From Lumbricus terrestris (taxonomy: Eukaryota; Annelida; Clitellata; Crassiclitellata; Lumbricidae): a DNA stretch of 64,000 nt. This document shows, piece after piece, positions 35,041-46,069 of this stretch (the stretch's first letter is position 1; each line of letters starts with the position of its first letter). Position numbers and translations under genes: made by a program. The stretch is from contig OX457037.1 in assembly GCA_949752735.1 (NCBI GenBank), positions 37,070,596 through 37,134,595 of the forward strand, written 5' to 3'. The notes under the pieces are model-generated. The model made no database searches. It was not told the origin of the DNA and worked only from the letters and a program-made list of their open reading frames with translations.

Positions 35041-36005
35041 TTAGTACATGTTTTTGAATAACATTCTTGGGATAAAGTTTAACGAGTCTTTATTGGGGAG
35101 GATGAAATTGTGAGCCCTTTCCCTAAAGGCTAAAGTTATATAATGAATCACGTTGCAGTGGAAAGAGGTTACGGAGGACATGAAGTTCGTTTCCCAGAAC
35201 AGCTTTGAAAAGCACCTTATCAGCCTCTTGAGCTAAAGTTTCTGCTGTAAGTGTATCAGGATGTAAGTAGCCGGCTCGTCTAAGTTTGTTCATGAGGCCC
35301 TCAAGACGGGATTTGTCCAATCCACTAGCCAGACCCCACCATGCAGGAGAGGCATACATAACTCTTGATATGATAGTAGCTCTAGTAAAAGTTTGTAACT
35401 CTTGTATATATATGGATCGATGCCCCATGAGCCTTGAGGGTTCTGATGGCATAGAGTGAGGCAGTACCAGAGCAGATAATCTTGTTGATGTGATCTGTAA
35501 CTGTTAATTTCTCTCCAATAAGAACTCCTAATGCCTTGATGGATTTTGTACGGGAAACTCCAGAGATGGATGGATGGGTTGAGAGTGAGCTCTTGTTGCG
35601 TCTGATAATAGCAATTTCACGTGTTTTGTCGGAATTGATCCGCAAGTTCTTTCCTTTAGAGTTAGACCAGTTGGTGATGTGTTGGAGTTCATCTGTTGCA
35701 GTAGATATTAAGTGATTAGAGCCAATAAAGAGATAGGAATCGTCAGCATATTTAGAGAGACGGTTCTGGGAATGAAGAGGGTGGAGGTCAGATGTACCTA
35801 CTATGAAGTCAGCTGGGCCTATAACAGATCCCTGAATAACACTGGCGTTGATGGTTATAGAAGCAGATGTAACTCCTTTGAAGCGAGTTGAGTGTTTCCG
35901 GCCATGTAAGTAGTTGACGAGCCAGTTGTAGATACAATCTGGAATGTTCAAGGTGATTGGCCAAGTTCCAACGACTGTAATAATAATCATTACTAAGCTG
36001 CAGAT
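35041..36005 (-). pseudogene. Non-LTR reverse transcriptase, 5' truncated
   Basis: Minus-strand reading gives IYNWLVNYLHGRKHSTRFKG, VIQGSVIGPADF, then SKYADDSYLFIG (the catalytic YADD of the RT palm), INSDKTREIAI and KALGVLIGEKLTVTDHI. After a frameshift near 35430 it continues FTRATIISRVMYASPAWWGL and RLEGLMNKLRRAGYL. A second frameshift near 35125 leads into RAHNFILPNKDSLNFIPRML and a stop at 35041-35043. This is the RT and C-terminal half of a LINE ORF2; endonuclease and N-terminal RT are absent. Conserved YADD is intact but frameshifts make it inactive. Clade not assigned. Confidence 0.88.
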
Positions 36006-36464
36006 GCATGAATTCTCTTTCCTATCTGTCTCTGAAACTTACGTAGCCTGTACGTAGCCTACAGAAAATTCATTTAGCATGTCGGACAGGAACAAATGTA
36101 TCGAAACGAGCACACTGACAGACACACACAGACGGATAGGCGGACATGCGGAGAGAAGACAAAGATAGACGGAGAGCGAGATGGACAGAGGCTATAATTG
36201 GCGAAATACTGAAGGGAGAGGGTGAGATACACTGTTACGCAGCTAGGCGTGTTTGCTAAAAAAAATCTATAGGCCGTATACCGTCCGACAGTAGCCTAGT
36301 AGGCCTATATATACGCTAAGCCTTGTTTCAGAAGATAGAGAAGCTTAGGATAAAGATGCGAGTCAGCACATCTTTCGGAATTATAAAATAGGCTAATCAT
36401 TATTATGCCTATTTCATTTTTGTGCCGGGTCCCTCAGAGTTCAATCCTCTTTTGTTTCTAATAA
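36006..36464. other. Unassigned sequence
   Basis: CAGACACACACAGACGG simple sequence near 36118; no gene recognised. Confidence 0.4.
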
Positions 36465-36466
36465 TA

Positions 36467-36715
36467 TGGGCGGAGACCTAGGGGGAGGACAGGGGGACGA
36501 TCCCCCCAATGGAGGTGCTGGGGGGGGGACGGCCCATGCATTTGTCCCCCCCCCCCAATCGTTGAGCGTCTCGGCTAAAAAAGTCATCAACTTTTTTGGC
36601 GGCGAAAATAGGAAATTTCGTCGAGATTTCGCCGGTCGTCAGAAATTTTGGCCGGCAAAAGATGGAAATTTTTCGGTGACACTCAGAGCCATTCGTCCGC
36701 CAAAAAATCTTCCTA
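36467..36715 (+). mobile_element. hAT-like fragment, related to 20255-22771
   Basis: TATGGGCGGAGACCTAGGGG end, GC runs, then CCCCAATCGTTGAGCGTC and CGAAAATAGGAAATTTCG blocks collinear with the reversed 20255-22771 element lacking its internal insertion. The other end was not identified. The 109-codon Gly-rich frame over it is not a gene. Confidence 0.6.
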
Positions 36716-36904
36716 GCCTAATTCTGCAACATTTTACATTACATCTTATTATTTTTGCTGACGATTCGAATGCTTTTTACTCACACTTCTCATAATTAGG
36801 CCTATGAAAAATTAATTAAGATCCATATTAGTAACTGTTCCGCCCCTCTGATCCTATGGTAACTCGACCCGGACCACCACGGACTACTCTCACGGGCAAC
36901 CCGT

Positions 36905-37400
36905 CTGACTCAGCGCAGCGCTAGTGAATAAGCTGGTGCCCCGCGCTTGGCTTTCGAGTAGCGCTTTAGAAATCTCGAGTTTACGATTACGATATAAATA
37001 AAGAGAAAATTCTGTCTGTTTGACCAAAGTGACCGGGATGCATTTCAACAGTTTTGAGTCTATCAACCCAAACCTTCACTACTCTGTCGGTCTCGGCATG
37101 GAATGGGACACCCCGTAGAGGGATTGGCGAATTTCTACCACCATGGGGGCCAGGGTGGGGATGCGAAAATTCTCATTTTCGTTGTTTGACCGGGATGCAT
37201 TTCAACAGCTTTTTAACTGTTCACTCCAAACCTTCACTGCTCTGTCGGTGTGGGCATGGGACACCCAGTGGAGGGGGTTGGCGAATCTCTAGCACCAAAG
37301 GCTTTCGTCCCACCCCACGGGCCCCACCCATAGGTTGGGGGCGAAAACCCTTATTTTAGCTATGAATTTCCATTCCCTTGCCATAGTTTTGCAGTTTTTC
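36905..37400. repeat. Dispersed repeat, family D
   Basis: Shares GAATAAGCTGGTGCCCCGCG and TTCGAGTTTACGATTACGAT with 52340-52432, and CGGGATGCATTTCAACAG, CACTCCAAACCTTCACT and GGCATGG..CACCCAGTGGAGG with 48045-48150. Within this copy the CGGGATGCATTTCAACAG module occurs twice (37035 and 37191). Confidence 0.75.
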
Positions 37401-37409
37401 ATTTGAAAC

Positions 37410-37603
37410 CAGTGGCGGCGCCAGGATTTCAGTTTCGGGGGGGGGGACTGAAGCCTCGATCGACCGAAATCTCATGAAAATTTTCAAAACCGTGGATATT
37501 TCACTGTTAAAAATTTCGGATGGCCCTTTTTAGGGGGGGGCTGAGCGGTTGAGCCTCTTGTAGGGGGGCTTAGGCACCCCAGACCCCCTTAGCGCCGCCA
37601 CTG
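37410..37603. mobile_element. 194-bp hAT MITE
   Basis: Ends CAGTGGCGGCGCC and, reversed, CAGTGGCGGCGCTAAGG; flanks tttgaaac (37402-37409) and cctgaaac (37604-37611) agree at 6 of 8 positions. A same-family end recurs at 37650. Confidence 0.78.
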
Positions 37604-37682
37604 CCTGAAACATTGCAGCTAGAGTCCCTATAACCTAATGGACCTGCCGTAGCGCCGCCACTGACACTGATCACAGGCGAGA

Positions 37683-37904
37683 GGGGGGGCGGTAGAGTAA
37701 TGGTTAACGCGCTGGCCAAGAGTGCGAGAGGTAGCCTAGTGAGTTCGAGCCCCCATTGGGCGTATTAGCTTTGTAGGCTGCTATTAGCGCCGTTGTAATT
37801 GCAAAGCTGTCTGTTCAGTTAGTAGTTAAGTTTAATTAAGATTACTGCATAACTTGTAAATGTAAAGCGCAGTGCGTTTGCAGGCGTTAAATTATAAAGA
37901 AAAG

Positions 37905-37905
<1 letters not shown>
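37683..37905 (+). mobile_element. Family A SINE, copy 5
   Basis: GGCGGTAGAGTAATGGTTAACG head, B-box region GAGTTCGAGCCCC, body TAGGCTGCTATTAGCGCC, ending directly in a TTA microsatellite rather than the AATAAACGAAAA tail. Confidence 0.88.
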
Positions 37906-37961
<56 letters not shown>

Positions 37962-37965
37962 GTTA
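37906..37965. repeat. (TTA)n microsatellite
   Basis: About 19 TTA repeats at the SINE 3' end. Confidence 0.97.
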
Positions 37966-38344
37966 TTATTTTTTTTAAAAGATGACATCTTAAACTGCTA
38001 TAGTATACATGTACCATTGCAATTAAGATTATTATTATTGTAAGTATTGGCCTATTTAGGCCTATAAGGCCCATAGGCTATTAAGGCTAAATCTTAGACC
38101 ACTCTTTCAGCAATTCCTCCACTGAAATAGCAGAGCAATTTTGTTGAGATGACAGCTTAAATGCAGAAAATTGCAAGGCCGTGATTGCAAAAATTTCCTA
38201 TATCCCCTCCCCAAACCCTTCCCAGTCTCGGCGCCGTACGTGCTTCGGCGATCATCCCCCCGGAAACCTTCATTCCCAGAGTAAGAGACTAGATTATATA
38301 TTGCCGGAAGGGAAAGCCCGCCTAGGAAGGGGGAAGATGGATCG
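37966..38344. other. Unassigned sequence
   Basis: No gene recognised. Confidence 0.4.
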
Positions 38345-38825
38345 AGCCCGGTGTAAAGATTTCAGATTACCCCCTCCTAAACATTACCCCCTGCAAACTG
38401 TAAATTGCATCAATCATAGCATTTATTGCACTAAAAATAGCAAAAAAATTCTTCCCGCTTCTTGTTTTGGTCTGAAGATTTTCATCCGTCATCCCACTTC
38501 GTGGTTTGTTATCAATATTTTCATCTGTGACTAAAATACTATTCGCCGCTGAAGTTTACATGGAGAAAATGGCTTCGAGGCTATTATTTTTTCGGATCAA
38601 AATTTTGATAGCAAACCACAAAGTGGGACCACGGATGAAAATCTTCAGACTAAAACAAGAAGCGGGATGATTTTTCTGATTTTTAGTGCAATAAATGCGA
38701 TCATTGATGCAAATCTAGTTTCCGAGGGGGGGGGGGGTAATTTGAAACCGGTTTCAAGTTACCGGGGGGGGGGGTAATGCTTAGGAGGGGGTAATTTGAA
38801 ACCTTTACACCGGTTGTTTAGGAGG
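38345..38825. repeat. Large foldback (inverted repeat)
   Basis: Arms of roughly 180-230 bp (38349-38525 and 38590-38820) around a ~65-bp loop. Both arms hold TCTGAAGATTTTCATCCGT, ATTTATTGCACTAAAAAT, CTTCTTGTTTT and ATTACCCCCTCCTAA in mirror orientation. The right arm has extra G runs and a CGGTTTCAAGTTACCG insertion. Likely a foldback transposon or hairpin MITE. Coding frames across it are not supported. Confidence 0.85.
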
Positions 38826-39296
38826 ATAGAAGCCCCAGGTTGGAATGATGCATGCTGTGGCAACAGAATAACAAATTCTACTGGTATCTGGTACAATAGG
38901 CTAACGGCGAAAAATAAGTGAATTAAGAAAACGAAGTAAATATATTGTGTGATTATAGACGAACACAAGTGCACACCCACAATGAATTTATATAGTTCCC
39001 CAGGATGTTTGGTTCATCTTTGTAGCGAATTGCTACGTTTATCGAATAAAAAAATAAATCTATAATTATTAATTTAAGTAGGAGTTATCCGAGTTGAACC
39101 AGATAATTTAATTCATGGCGTCATAGATATTTTACTTCATTGGCGTTTTAAGAATATAATAAGCCTATTAAAGACATAGAAACTTAATTGGAGGTTTTAC
39201 GGCACAGCGATAGCTTTAATTAGGCCTAGTTCAAGGAAAAGCAACAAAACACGGGATAGGCTAAGGAAACTAAACGCCCTTCAAAACGTCCAAAGT
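38826..39296. other. Unassigned sequence
   Basis: No gene or repeat recognised. Confidence 0.4.
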
Positions 39297-39304
39297 GTCC
39301 ATTA

Positions 39305-39574
39305 CAGTGGCGTAGACAGAGGGGTTCGGGATTAAAACCCTCCCCCATTGGCTTAGGGAAAAAGTTTTTTAAAGGTTATTTATCCACTTAAATAAGAAAA
39401 AACAAAACAATTGCTTGTAGTAGGCCTAACAATAGTTTTTCTTACTTTATTCCCTTTGTTACTTTTTCCCCTTTTTTATTTACTGTAATACTGTTGGGTT
39501 GGTGTCAGAAAGGGCATCCGGCCAGGCCATAAAAACCCAAAACCCCTCATCATAAATTCCTGGCTACGCCACTG
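39305..39574. mobile_element. 270-bp hAT MITE
   Basis: Ends CAGTGGCGTAG in inverted orientation (right CTACGCCACTG); flanks gtccatta (39297-39304) and gtctatta (39575-39582) agree at 7 of 8 positions. Confidence 0.88.
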
Positions 39575-39582
39575 GTCTATTA

Positions 39583-39994
39583 AACCAAAATCTCCATACA
39601 AATAAACCTCAACATAAACTCAACATTATTAAAGTAAAATATTTTAATATCATGTAAACACAGTAAGTATAGTATTACATTACATAATGGTGTAAGAGTA
39701 GTCCTAACAGAAATTAGTCATATGATACGAATAAGCCACAAATAAAGCAACTAGGCTACTGTCTAGTTGGAATGGACAGAAAGCTACTCAATAGCAAAGC
39801 TAAGACACAAATCCAAAACATCACAAATGGTCTAAATTAAACATTGGTCAATAATACTTATCAAGCAGATCACACTTATTGTGCACTCAAGATATTGGCT
39901 AGATAGCCTTGTGCACTCTAAGGGCCAGTTAGGCACACTGTTAAGAGCATTGGCCATATTTGATGCAATCCCAGGGAAAGGGATATAGACCAGG
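39583..39994. other. Unassigned sequence
   Basis: No gene recognised. Confidence 0.4.
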
Positions 39995-40540
39995 TTCGCT
40001 TCCCAATACAATACAATACATACATACAACTGTAATTTGATAATGCCCTCCTTACAAAGCTCAGAAGTGCACACTGAAGTTCGGCAGCCATTAAAACTAT
40101 CTGCAGGTAGAATGAAAAAGTTTTCAGTTTAGAGTGAAAGGCAGTCTCGCTAAGAGAGTTACGAACATGAGGAGGCAGAGAGTTCCAGATGAAGGGACCA
40201 GCAAATGTGAAAGAACGCTGGCCAAAGACAAGATGTACGTGTACCAGGAACAACATACTTTCCAGCAGATGCTGATCAAAGAGAAGAGCGACCTTTAACA
40301 GAGTTCATAGAAGATAAGTAGGATGGCAGGTGCTCTGTGCATGCTTTGTACATGAAGAGTGCCAACTTGAAGCGAATGCACTCACATACAGGAAGCCAGC
40401 ATAAAGAGCGAAGAGCTGGTGGCTTGTCTCAGAGATTTAAATCTAGAGCAACATGGTCAAACGGACGAGAGGGGTGAAGGATCTTCCCTGATCTATTCAC
40501 TGAAATGAGAAAAGAGCAGTGTTGAGGCCACAATATTAAT
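39995..40540 (-). pseudogene. CR1/L2-type LINE RT C-terminus
   Basis: Minus strand reads CECIRFKLALFMYKACTEHL (about 40390-40330), PSYLSSMNSVKGR, then FGQRSFTFAGPFIWNSLPPH, SLSETAFHSKLKTF and a stop. The order RI.FKLALL.YKAL...P.YL followed by R.F...GP..WNSLP..LR...S...FK..LKT is typical of the region after the CR1/L2 reverse transcriptase. Frameshifts separate the parts. Confidence 0.8.
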
Positions 40541-40740
40541 TATAAGATAAGAACATTTTCTAATTGACTCATTGTTATCCGCATTCTGGTGTACAGATAA
40601 TATTATGGTAATTGTAACAGTACTGTAAAAAATGTCACATAGGCCAACAGTCCTACATCATCCAAAGAGCCAATCAAGGGTTAAATATGTTAAAATCAAA
40701 CACTTCATCCAAAACCATTAGTTACAAGTATAATTCTTAA

Positions 40741-40811
40741 CCCTTTAAACCCGATGGGCCGGTTTTCCGGCCCATTATCCATAGAGCTATGGGAGCTCCG
40801 GGTTCAAAAGG
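40741..40811. mobile_element. 71-bp piggyBac-like mini-element
   Basis: CCCTTTAAACCCG and, reversed, CCTTTTGAACCCG form the ends, flanked by TTAA at 40737-40740 and 40812-40815, the target duplication of piggyBac. The whole element is a near hairpin with GGGCCGG/CCGGCCC in the middle. Too small to encode anything. Confidence 0.75.
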
Positions 40812-40815
40812 TTAA

Positions 40816-41556
40816 GGATGAAAAACTAATTATACTGCACTTTGGAACATTTAAGTAAGAGATTAAATATACAGGTGACAATCATATAGTCAGATAGGAT
40901 TATATTAACATATTCTCTTTTAAATCTGTCAATTGAGATATTTAATGTAGTGCTTTCTCAGTCCAACAAATAGCCTACTGACCTTTTATCATCAGGCCAA
41001 GACTCTATGCTGCTCTATTTCAAAACAAGTCTTTATCATCCACAACAGCAGAAAGTATTTTTGAAAACCTACATTAGCCTACCTGGTACTTTCATCGCAC
41101 ACTACAGTTACAAACAGATCGTGTTCATCGAGTAATCAACATTGTCCATAAACATTTTTGCATTGAATGTCAACACTGCAAATCTATATCACCAAAAAAC
41201 TTCTTGGCAGGCTACAGCATATGAAACACTGGACCAAAAGTGCCAATTGCTTGGGTGTAAATGATTCTAACTTGATCAGCACGAACGATAGAAAACGCAC
41301 TCAACAAATAGAAACAAAATAAACTGAGAGAATGGTGCCAACCTCAAAAATGGTGTAATAATATCATGAAATAATTGCGATCACATTCCATACACAATAT
41401 TTCAAAACAACATACCCTATAAGCCATATCCGAGATACAGCATTTCTGATTTGAGACCACAAGCACCGGATTTACGAGATCCTTCCCTTATAAATTATAA
41501 AAGACAATTTCCTTTTTCTACAACAGTGATTAACAACATTCATTCCATTAATTCAT
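40816..41556. other. Unassigned AT-rich sequence
   Basis: No gene recognised. Confidence 0.45.
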
Positions 41557-41761
41557 TACAAAGATCTATATAGGGTTCCTTCAACGTGACTACTCAGAAG
41601 TGCTCCCAACCAAGCACAGCTAAAATGGACAGTTTTGAGATGCACATAGAAAGAATCAGTTAACCCTGGGCGTCTGGAGTTAGCAATCGAAAACAGTGCA
41701 GAGTTGGCGCAACTCTGGCAGTATGAATCATGGCACAGGTGGTGAACATGAGGAGCGAAGG
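41557..41761 (-). pseudogene. CR1/L2-type LINE 3' end
   Basis: The minus strand reads DSFYVHLKTVHFSCAWLGAL and then the LINE end seen at 5828 (GACTACTCAGAAGTGCTCCC on the plus strand). Confidence 0.65.
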
Positions 41762-42087
41762 CCAGCAATTAGTGCAATTCAATGATCAACAGCAAATCAG
41801 ATATGATAGAAACCATAATGAAAAGGAAACTGAAACTATTCGGACACATCCAAAGAATGAGTGATGATAGAAAGATAAAGAGCATAATGACGGGAATCAT
41901 GGAGGGAACAGGGAGAAGGGGAAGACCATGCAGAGAATGGTTGCAGGACATAGAAGAGTGGTGTGGGATGAATGCACAGGAGCTGACACACCGAGCACGG
42001 GACAGAGAATCATGGAAGAGAGTAGTCAAGTGTGCAGTGGACACCTACGGGCTGTCAGCCCATGGACAATGAAGAAGAAGAAGAATG
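41762..42087 (+). pseudogene. Second LINE, ORF2 C-terminus
   Basis: From about 41782 the frame reads KLKLFGHIQRMSDDRKIKSI, then GRRGRPCREWLQDIEEWCGM, LTHRARDRESWKRVVKCAV and a stop at 42070-42072, followed by a GAAGAAGAAGAATG tail. The FGH..RM.D.R..K....G....GRRGRP...W.DD pattern is found at the C-terminus of many LINE ORF2 proteins. This last segment is uninterrupted, so the insertion is fairly young or short. It is 5' truncated, abutting the L2 piece at 41761. Confidence 0.8.
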
Positions 42088-45000
42088 ATCACCCACCACA
42101 GAAGAAAACGGGGAAACTCAACAGCAATGGAGGCTAGTCCCAGCTGTTGACAAGTGCTCAGAAAGATATAATTTGGGCTTTGACGGATTCAGCATCAACA
42201 TACATGTACATCATGTTACATGCATTTGATGCTTAAATTCAAGCAGAAAATAGGGAGCATTAGTTATAGATATGTCAGATACACTGATAATTAAGGCTTA
42301 TGTTGTGAGCAATTAAACCCCTGACTGTGGATATACTTGGCATCTTTCGAAAGAAAACAATGACCTCTAGGCTAAGTTGAAGAGATCCTCACACAAGAGA
42401 CAGAAATCACATAATAAGTTAAATGTATATTTAAGCCTAACTTACTGGTAGTTGTGAACCACATAAATTTTATTCGTATTTAAGCCTAACTTATTTTAAA
42501 CAAATCACTCAACTAGAACTTATAAAAATAGAGCACAGAATGAAGGAGCAAGATCTGTCATAAAATCAAAACAAGTCAGTCATCAAAAACCTGATACCAT
42601 GAGGCATACTACATGCATTTCGAGACTTAGTGGCATTACTACCACATAATGCTCACCACCATCGATACAATGTCACAGTAATGGTAAAATAAACTAATGC
42701 ATAACTACCAAATCTGACTCAATCACGGTTTATGGTTCAATGGCATCGAATCCTGGGACTACCATCAATTTTAATCGTCAGTAAATTTTATTAGCACTCT
42801 CAGCTTCGTGTCAAGGACAAAAACTCCGTGCATCTCTTACACTAATGATAAATAACTCTAACATCAAGGATAAATAATTTTACATTATGCAACAAATTTG
42901 CTAAATAGAAAGAAGCATTATAGCACAACAAAGTAAAAGCATGACATTGAACACACGGATCCCATCCAAGTTGGCTTTAGTTTTAAAAAAACATGCTGTC
43001 AGTGTAGAATAACATGCACATTTCATCCTAAACCCAGTTCCACTCAGTGAACAACAGCAGTCCCTTGAGGCGGCCATATGTACAATGTATTAACGGCTTC
43101 ATTTCCTTAACCTCGGCATACGAGGGTGAGGTAAGTTTTATCCCTCGCCATCTATCATCCCACTGACAGTGTAGGGATAAAAATATTCAGTATTGCAGAT
43201 CTGACAATGGGGTACTGGTGATGTACAGATTTCAAAATAAATTTGTTTGTAAACTAGCTTATTATTTGACAATGTGAGCACAAAATCCAGTTTCCACGAC
43301 ACTTTCATCATGATTATTCTATAAAAAATTTGAATACAGTTAATACTAAAAAAGGTTGAACAGCACTGTGCTAAGCAAAGTTAAGCAAAGGTCACACAAG
43401 AAATGTAATTAACTTTAACAAGTGATACAACTGATACTAGAGAGATATGGTCCTAGTAGGTGTACTATGAGTACTCTGATCCCGGTCACAGCAGAAAAAC
43501 AAATATATTAAAAATAGCAATACTATTACATGTTAACATAAAAATCTTTAAAAGCAAAAAATATTATAACTACTCTAACACAAGTCATTTGTGGAGTTCA
43601 GATAGTGCAATTCAACAATTTCGGTACTCCACAATCTTCTTAATTACCGTACTTCACTTGACATGCTTGAAGATCTCAGCACGAGCACATTACACTTCTC
43701 TGCATCCTACAAATGATAAATAAAATTATACTACAATAAGTAACAATATGTCTGAAAGTTGACCAATCTCTGCCTGCTAAATAAAGTGTACCCAATGAAT
43801 GCAATGGCAAATTCAGAACCAACTCTGCAAGATGCATTCAAAACATAATGAACCTACACACTACTAACGCAAGTAGTTACATGCACTGCAGGTAACATAC
43901 TCTCTAGCCTCAGCATTGGGTATGAATAACGCAGAATTCATGTTTATCATGCTACATCGACTTACAGAAAATGCCAATCTCAGACAGAGTTAGATTTTGC
44001 AAGGTGGACAAACAAGGTGGGCAAATATCCAAATGTCTGAAAATTTAAAAAAATGTAAGGCATCTCTGAGAGGAAGTAAATGAGTTCGAGCATTTGAGAA
44101 GAATTGGTAATTGGTTCCAATCCTCAGGGCAGCAACATGGAAAACAAGAGAGCCTGCTATGCATAAACACATGATAGCACTACATCATGATCGAATCAAA
44201 AGGCCCATACTCAAAGTTTGCAAAAAGGATATAAGGAGTTGCTAATGGTTAAAGGTAGGTAGTTTTCGCTGTAACAATCACTGTAACAATCACGTCTGTC
44301 ATAAAAATTTCACTTCATTTCAGGTAAGACGCAGATAATTTCAAATCTTATTCTGAATTGCACAGAAAGTGCAGATGACAGAGTAGAGATAAGGACAACA
44401 TGCACACAGCACCAACGTACCATGCAAACCAGAGAATTTGGATGCATAAAAAATTTAGAATTAGGTAAATTAAAGACCTGCAACATAAATGAAAACGTGG
44501 CATAAGCAAGGTAATTTTAAGCAGATAAGAGATCAGACATATCTGTGACATATCAAGCCCATCGTTAATTTTTTAAATATGACTAAGTATTGCTAAGTGC
44601 ATATTGTTGAAGCTTGTAAATATAAATAGTTCAGTTGAAGATCAAAGAATTTTGGTAAATTTGAAAGTGCCTTGTGCCTAGAATAAATGACAATGCACTT
44701 GAATATACAATGTATTCCAAAATTCTATCTCTTAAAAGGCATTTTATAATCATTCAGACCCAAGACACAGCATTGATCATTAACAGTTCATGAGCATTGC
44801 CACTTTCGTTCCTCATTGACTATATTGAATATGTATTTCTTGTTTGGCCTGTCTAAAACTCCAGGCTTCCAGCAGCAAAACGTAGCGCCACCAAGTCGAC
44901 TTTAATACTAAAAACCTTACATCATGGTCCTTCCTGTGCAAGGCTGCACATTGGGCAACGCAGTCTTTTGTGTTGCTTCTGTTGCTCGATTTGTTTTCCC

Positions 45001-45118
45001 AGGTGGGTTCACAGCCTCACCACAGAACCCTCCTCCTTTATCCTGGCTTGGGCAGGCACAGGCCACCTTGAGAGCAACTATCATAATTAAATGTCAGTAT
45101 CAATCAAATTTATAAGCC
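42088..45118. other. Intron or downstream flank of the Ig-type gene
   Basis: About 3 kb without a recognised coding exon. The last exon(s) of the minus-strand Ig-type gene should lie here or further left, but no frame with a suitable phase-1 acceptor and a recognisable tail motif could be identified. Confidence 0.35.
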
Positions 45119-45850
45119 ACTAGATGTGTAACCCGGCGTTGCCCAGGAAATTTAGGGTTTCAAACACTACTCCACTGTGGTACCCAACGTTGACCGCTAA
45201 ATTTCGGGTGTTCGCCAACCCTCTACCCCACCCCGCTTCCCCAAAAAGCCAAACGTAAACCGCCCCTGCGGGGCGCTACGGAAATTATTACTGGGCTTGT
45301 ATGACGTCATTCGGGCTGTAGACTCTTTTACTAAAGCTCGATACTGTTTACCAACGCGTGAGCGATGAAATCTGTTTTAAAACGCTTCTGTCTTAAAATG
45401 TTAATAACTCGAGTTCTAAAGTGAAATTTAAGGTTTAACAACTACTCCACTCTGGTACCCATCGTTGACTGCTAAATTTCGGGCTTTCGCCAACCCTCCA
45501 CCCCACCTCGCTTCCCCAAAAAGCCAAACGTAACCTGTCCCTGCGGGGCGCTACGGAAATTATTACTGGCGGGTATGACGTCATGCGGAGTAGACTCTTC
45601 ACCAAAGTGCTAGCGTTATCATTTATTGATGAAATCTGTCTTAAAACGCTAATAATTCTTGTTTTAAAGTGAGTTAAAACCTGAAAATAGTTGCGATGAC
45701 CTTATAATTTGGGTAAGAATCGATTGCAAGAATTTTTTAAACCGACGCTGTTTCATTTCCGAGCCTATTCTGCAGGGGAGAGTCAAAAAGCGTACAAACA
45801 AACAAACAAACAAACATATGGAATTTCGGAATTATAATATAGATCATATA
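45119..45850 (+). repeat. Dispersed repeat, family E, with internal duplication
   Basis: Begins CTAGATGTGTAACCCGGCG then TTGCCCAGGAAATTTAGG and ends (CAAA)n followed by a TATAATATAGATC-like tail. A ~270-bp module occurs twice: CTACTCCACTGTGGTACCCA at 45167 and CTACTCCACTCTGGTACCCA at 45443, each followed by CCCCGCTTCCCCAAAAAGCC-like sequence and CTGCGGGGCGCTACGGAAAT. The start matches, in opposite orientation, the right end at 49440-49485. Superfamily unassigned. Confidence 0.75.
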
Positions 45851-45931
45851 CACGTACATATCGAGATATTCATCCATATAATCAATATGACAACTATGTT
45901 CATCTATGTCAGACTTTTGAATGCAAATCAC

Positions 45932-46069
45932 CTGAATATGACCGTTTCTTTCTTCTTTGAATGTACAAATGAACCAGTACGATCACAATAGCAGTAATCA
46001 ATACAGCTACGATTGCACCAATCAATGCAACAACTGGATTGATGATGGTAGGTGTGCTTTCAGATACCT
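45932..46069 (-). CDS. Ig-type gene exon D: transmembrane
   Basis: 46 codons, acceptor GCGTTTTTTTCACAG|AGG, donor TATTCAG|GTGATT, phase 1 at both ends. Reads EVSESTPTIINPVVALIGAI, then VAVLITAIVIVLVHLYIQRR and KKRSYS. About 24 hydrophobic residues followed by QRRKKR make a single-pass helix with a cytoplasmic stop-transfer signal. Confidence 0.85.
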
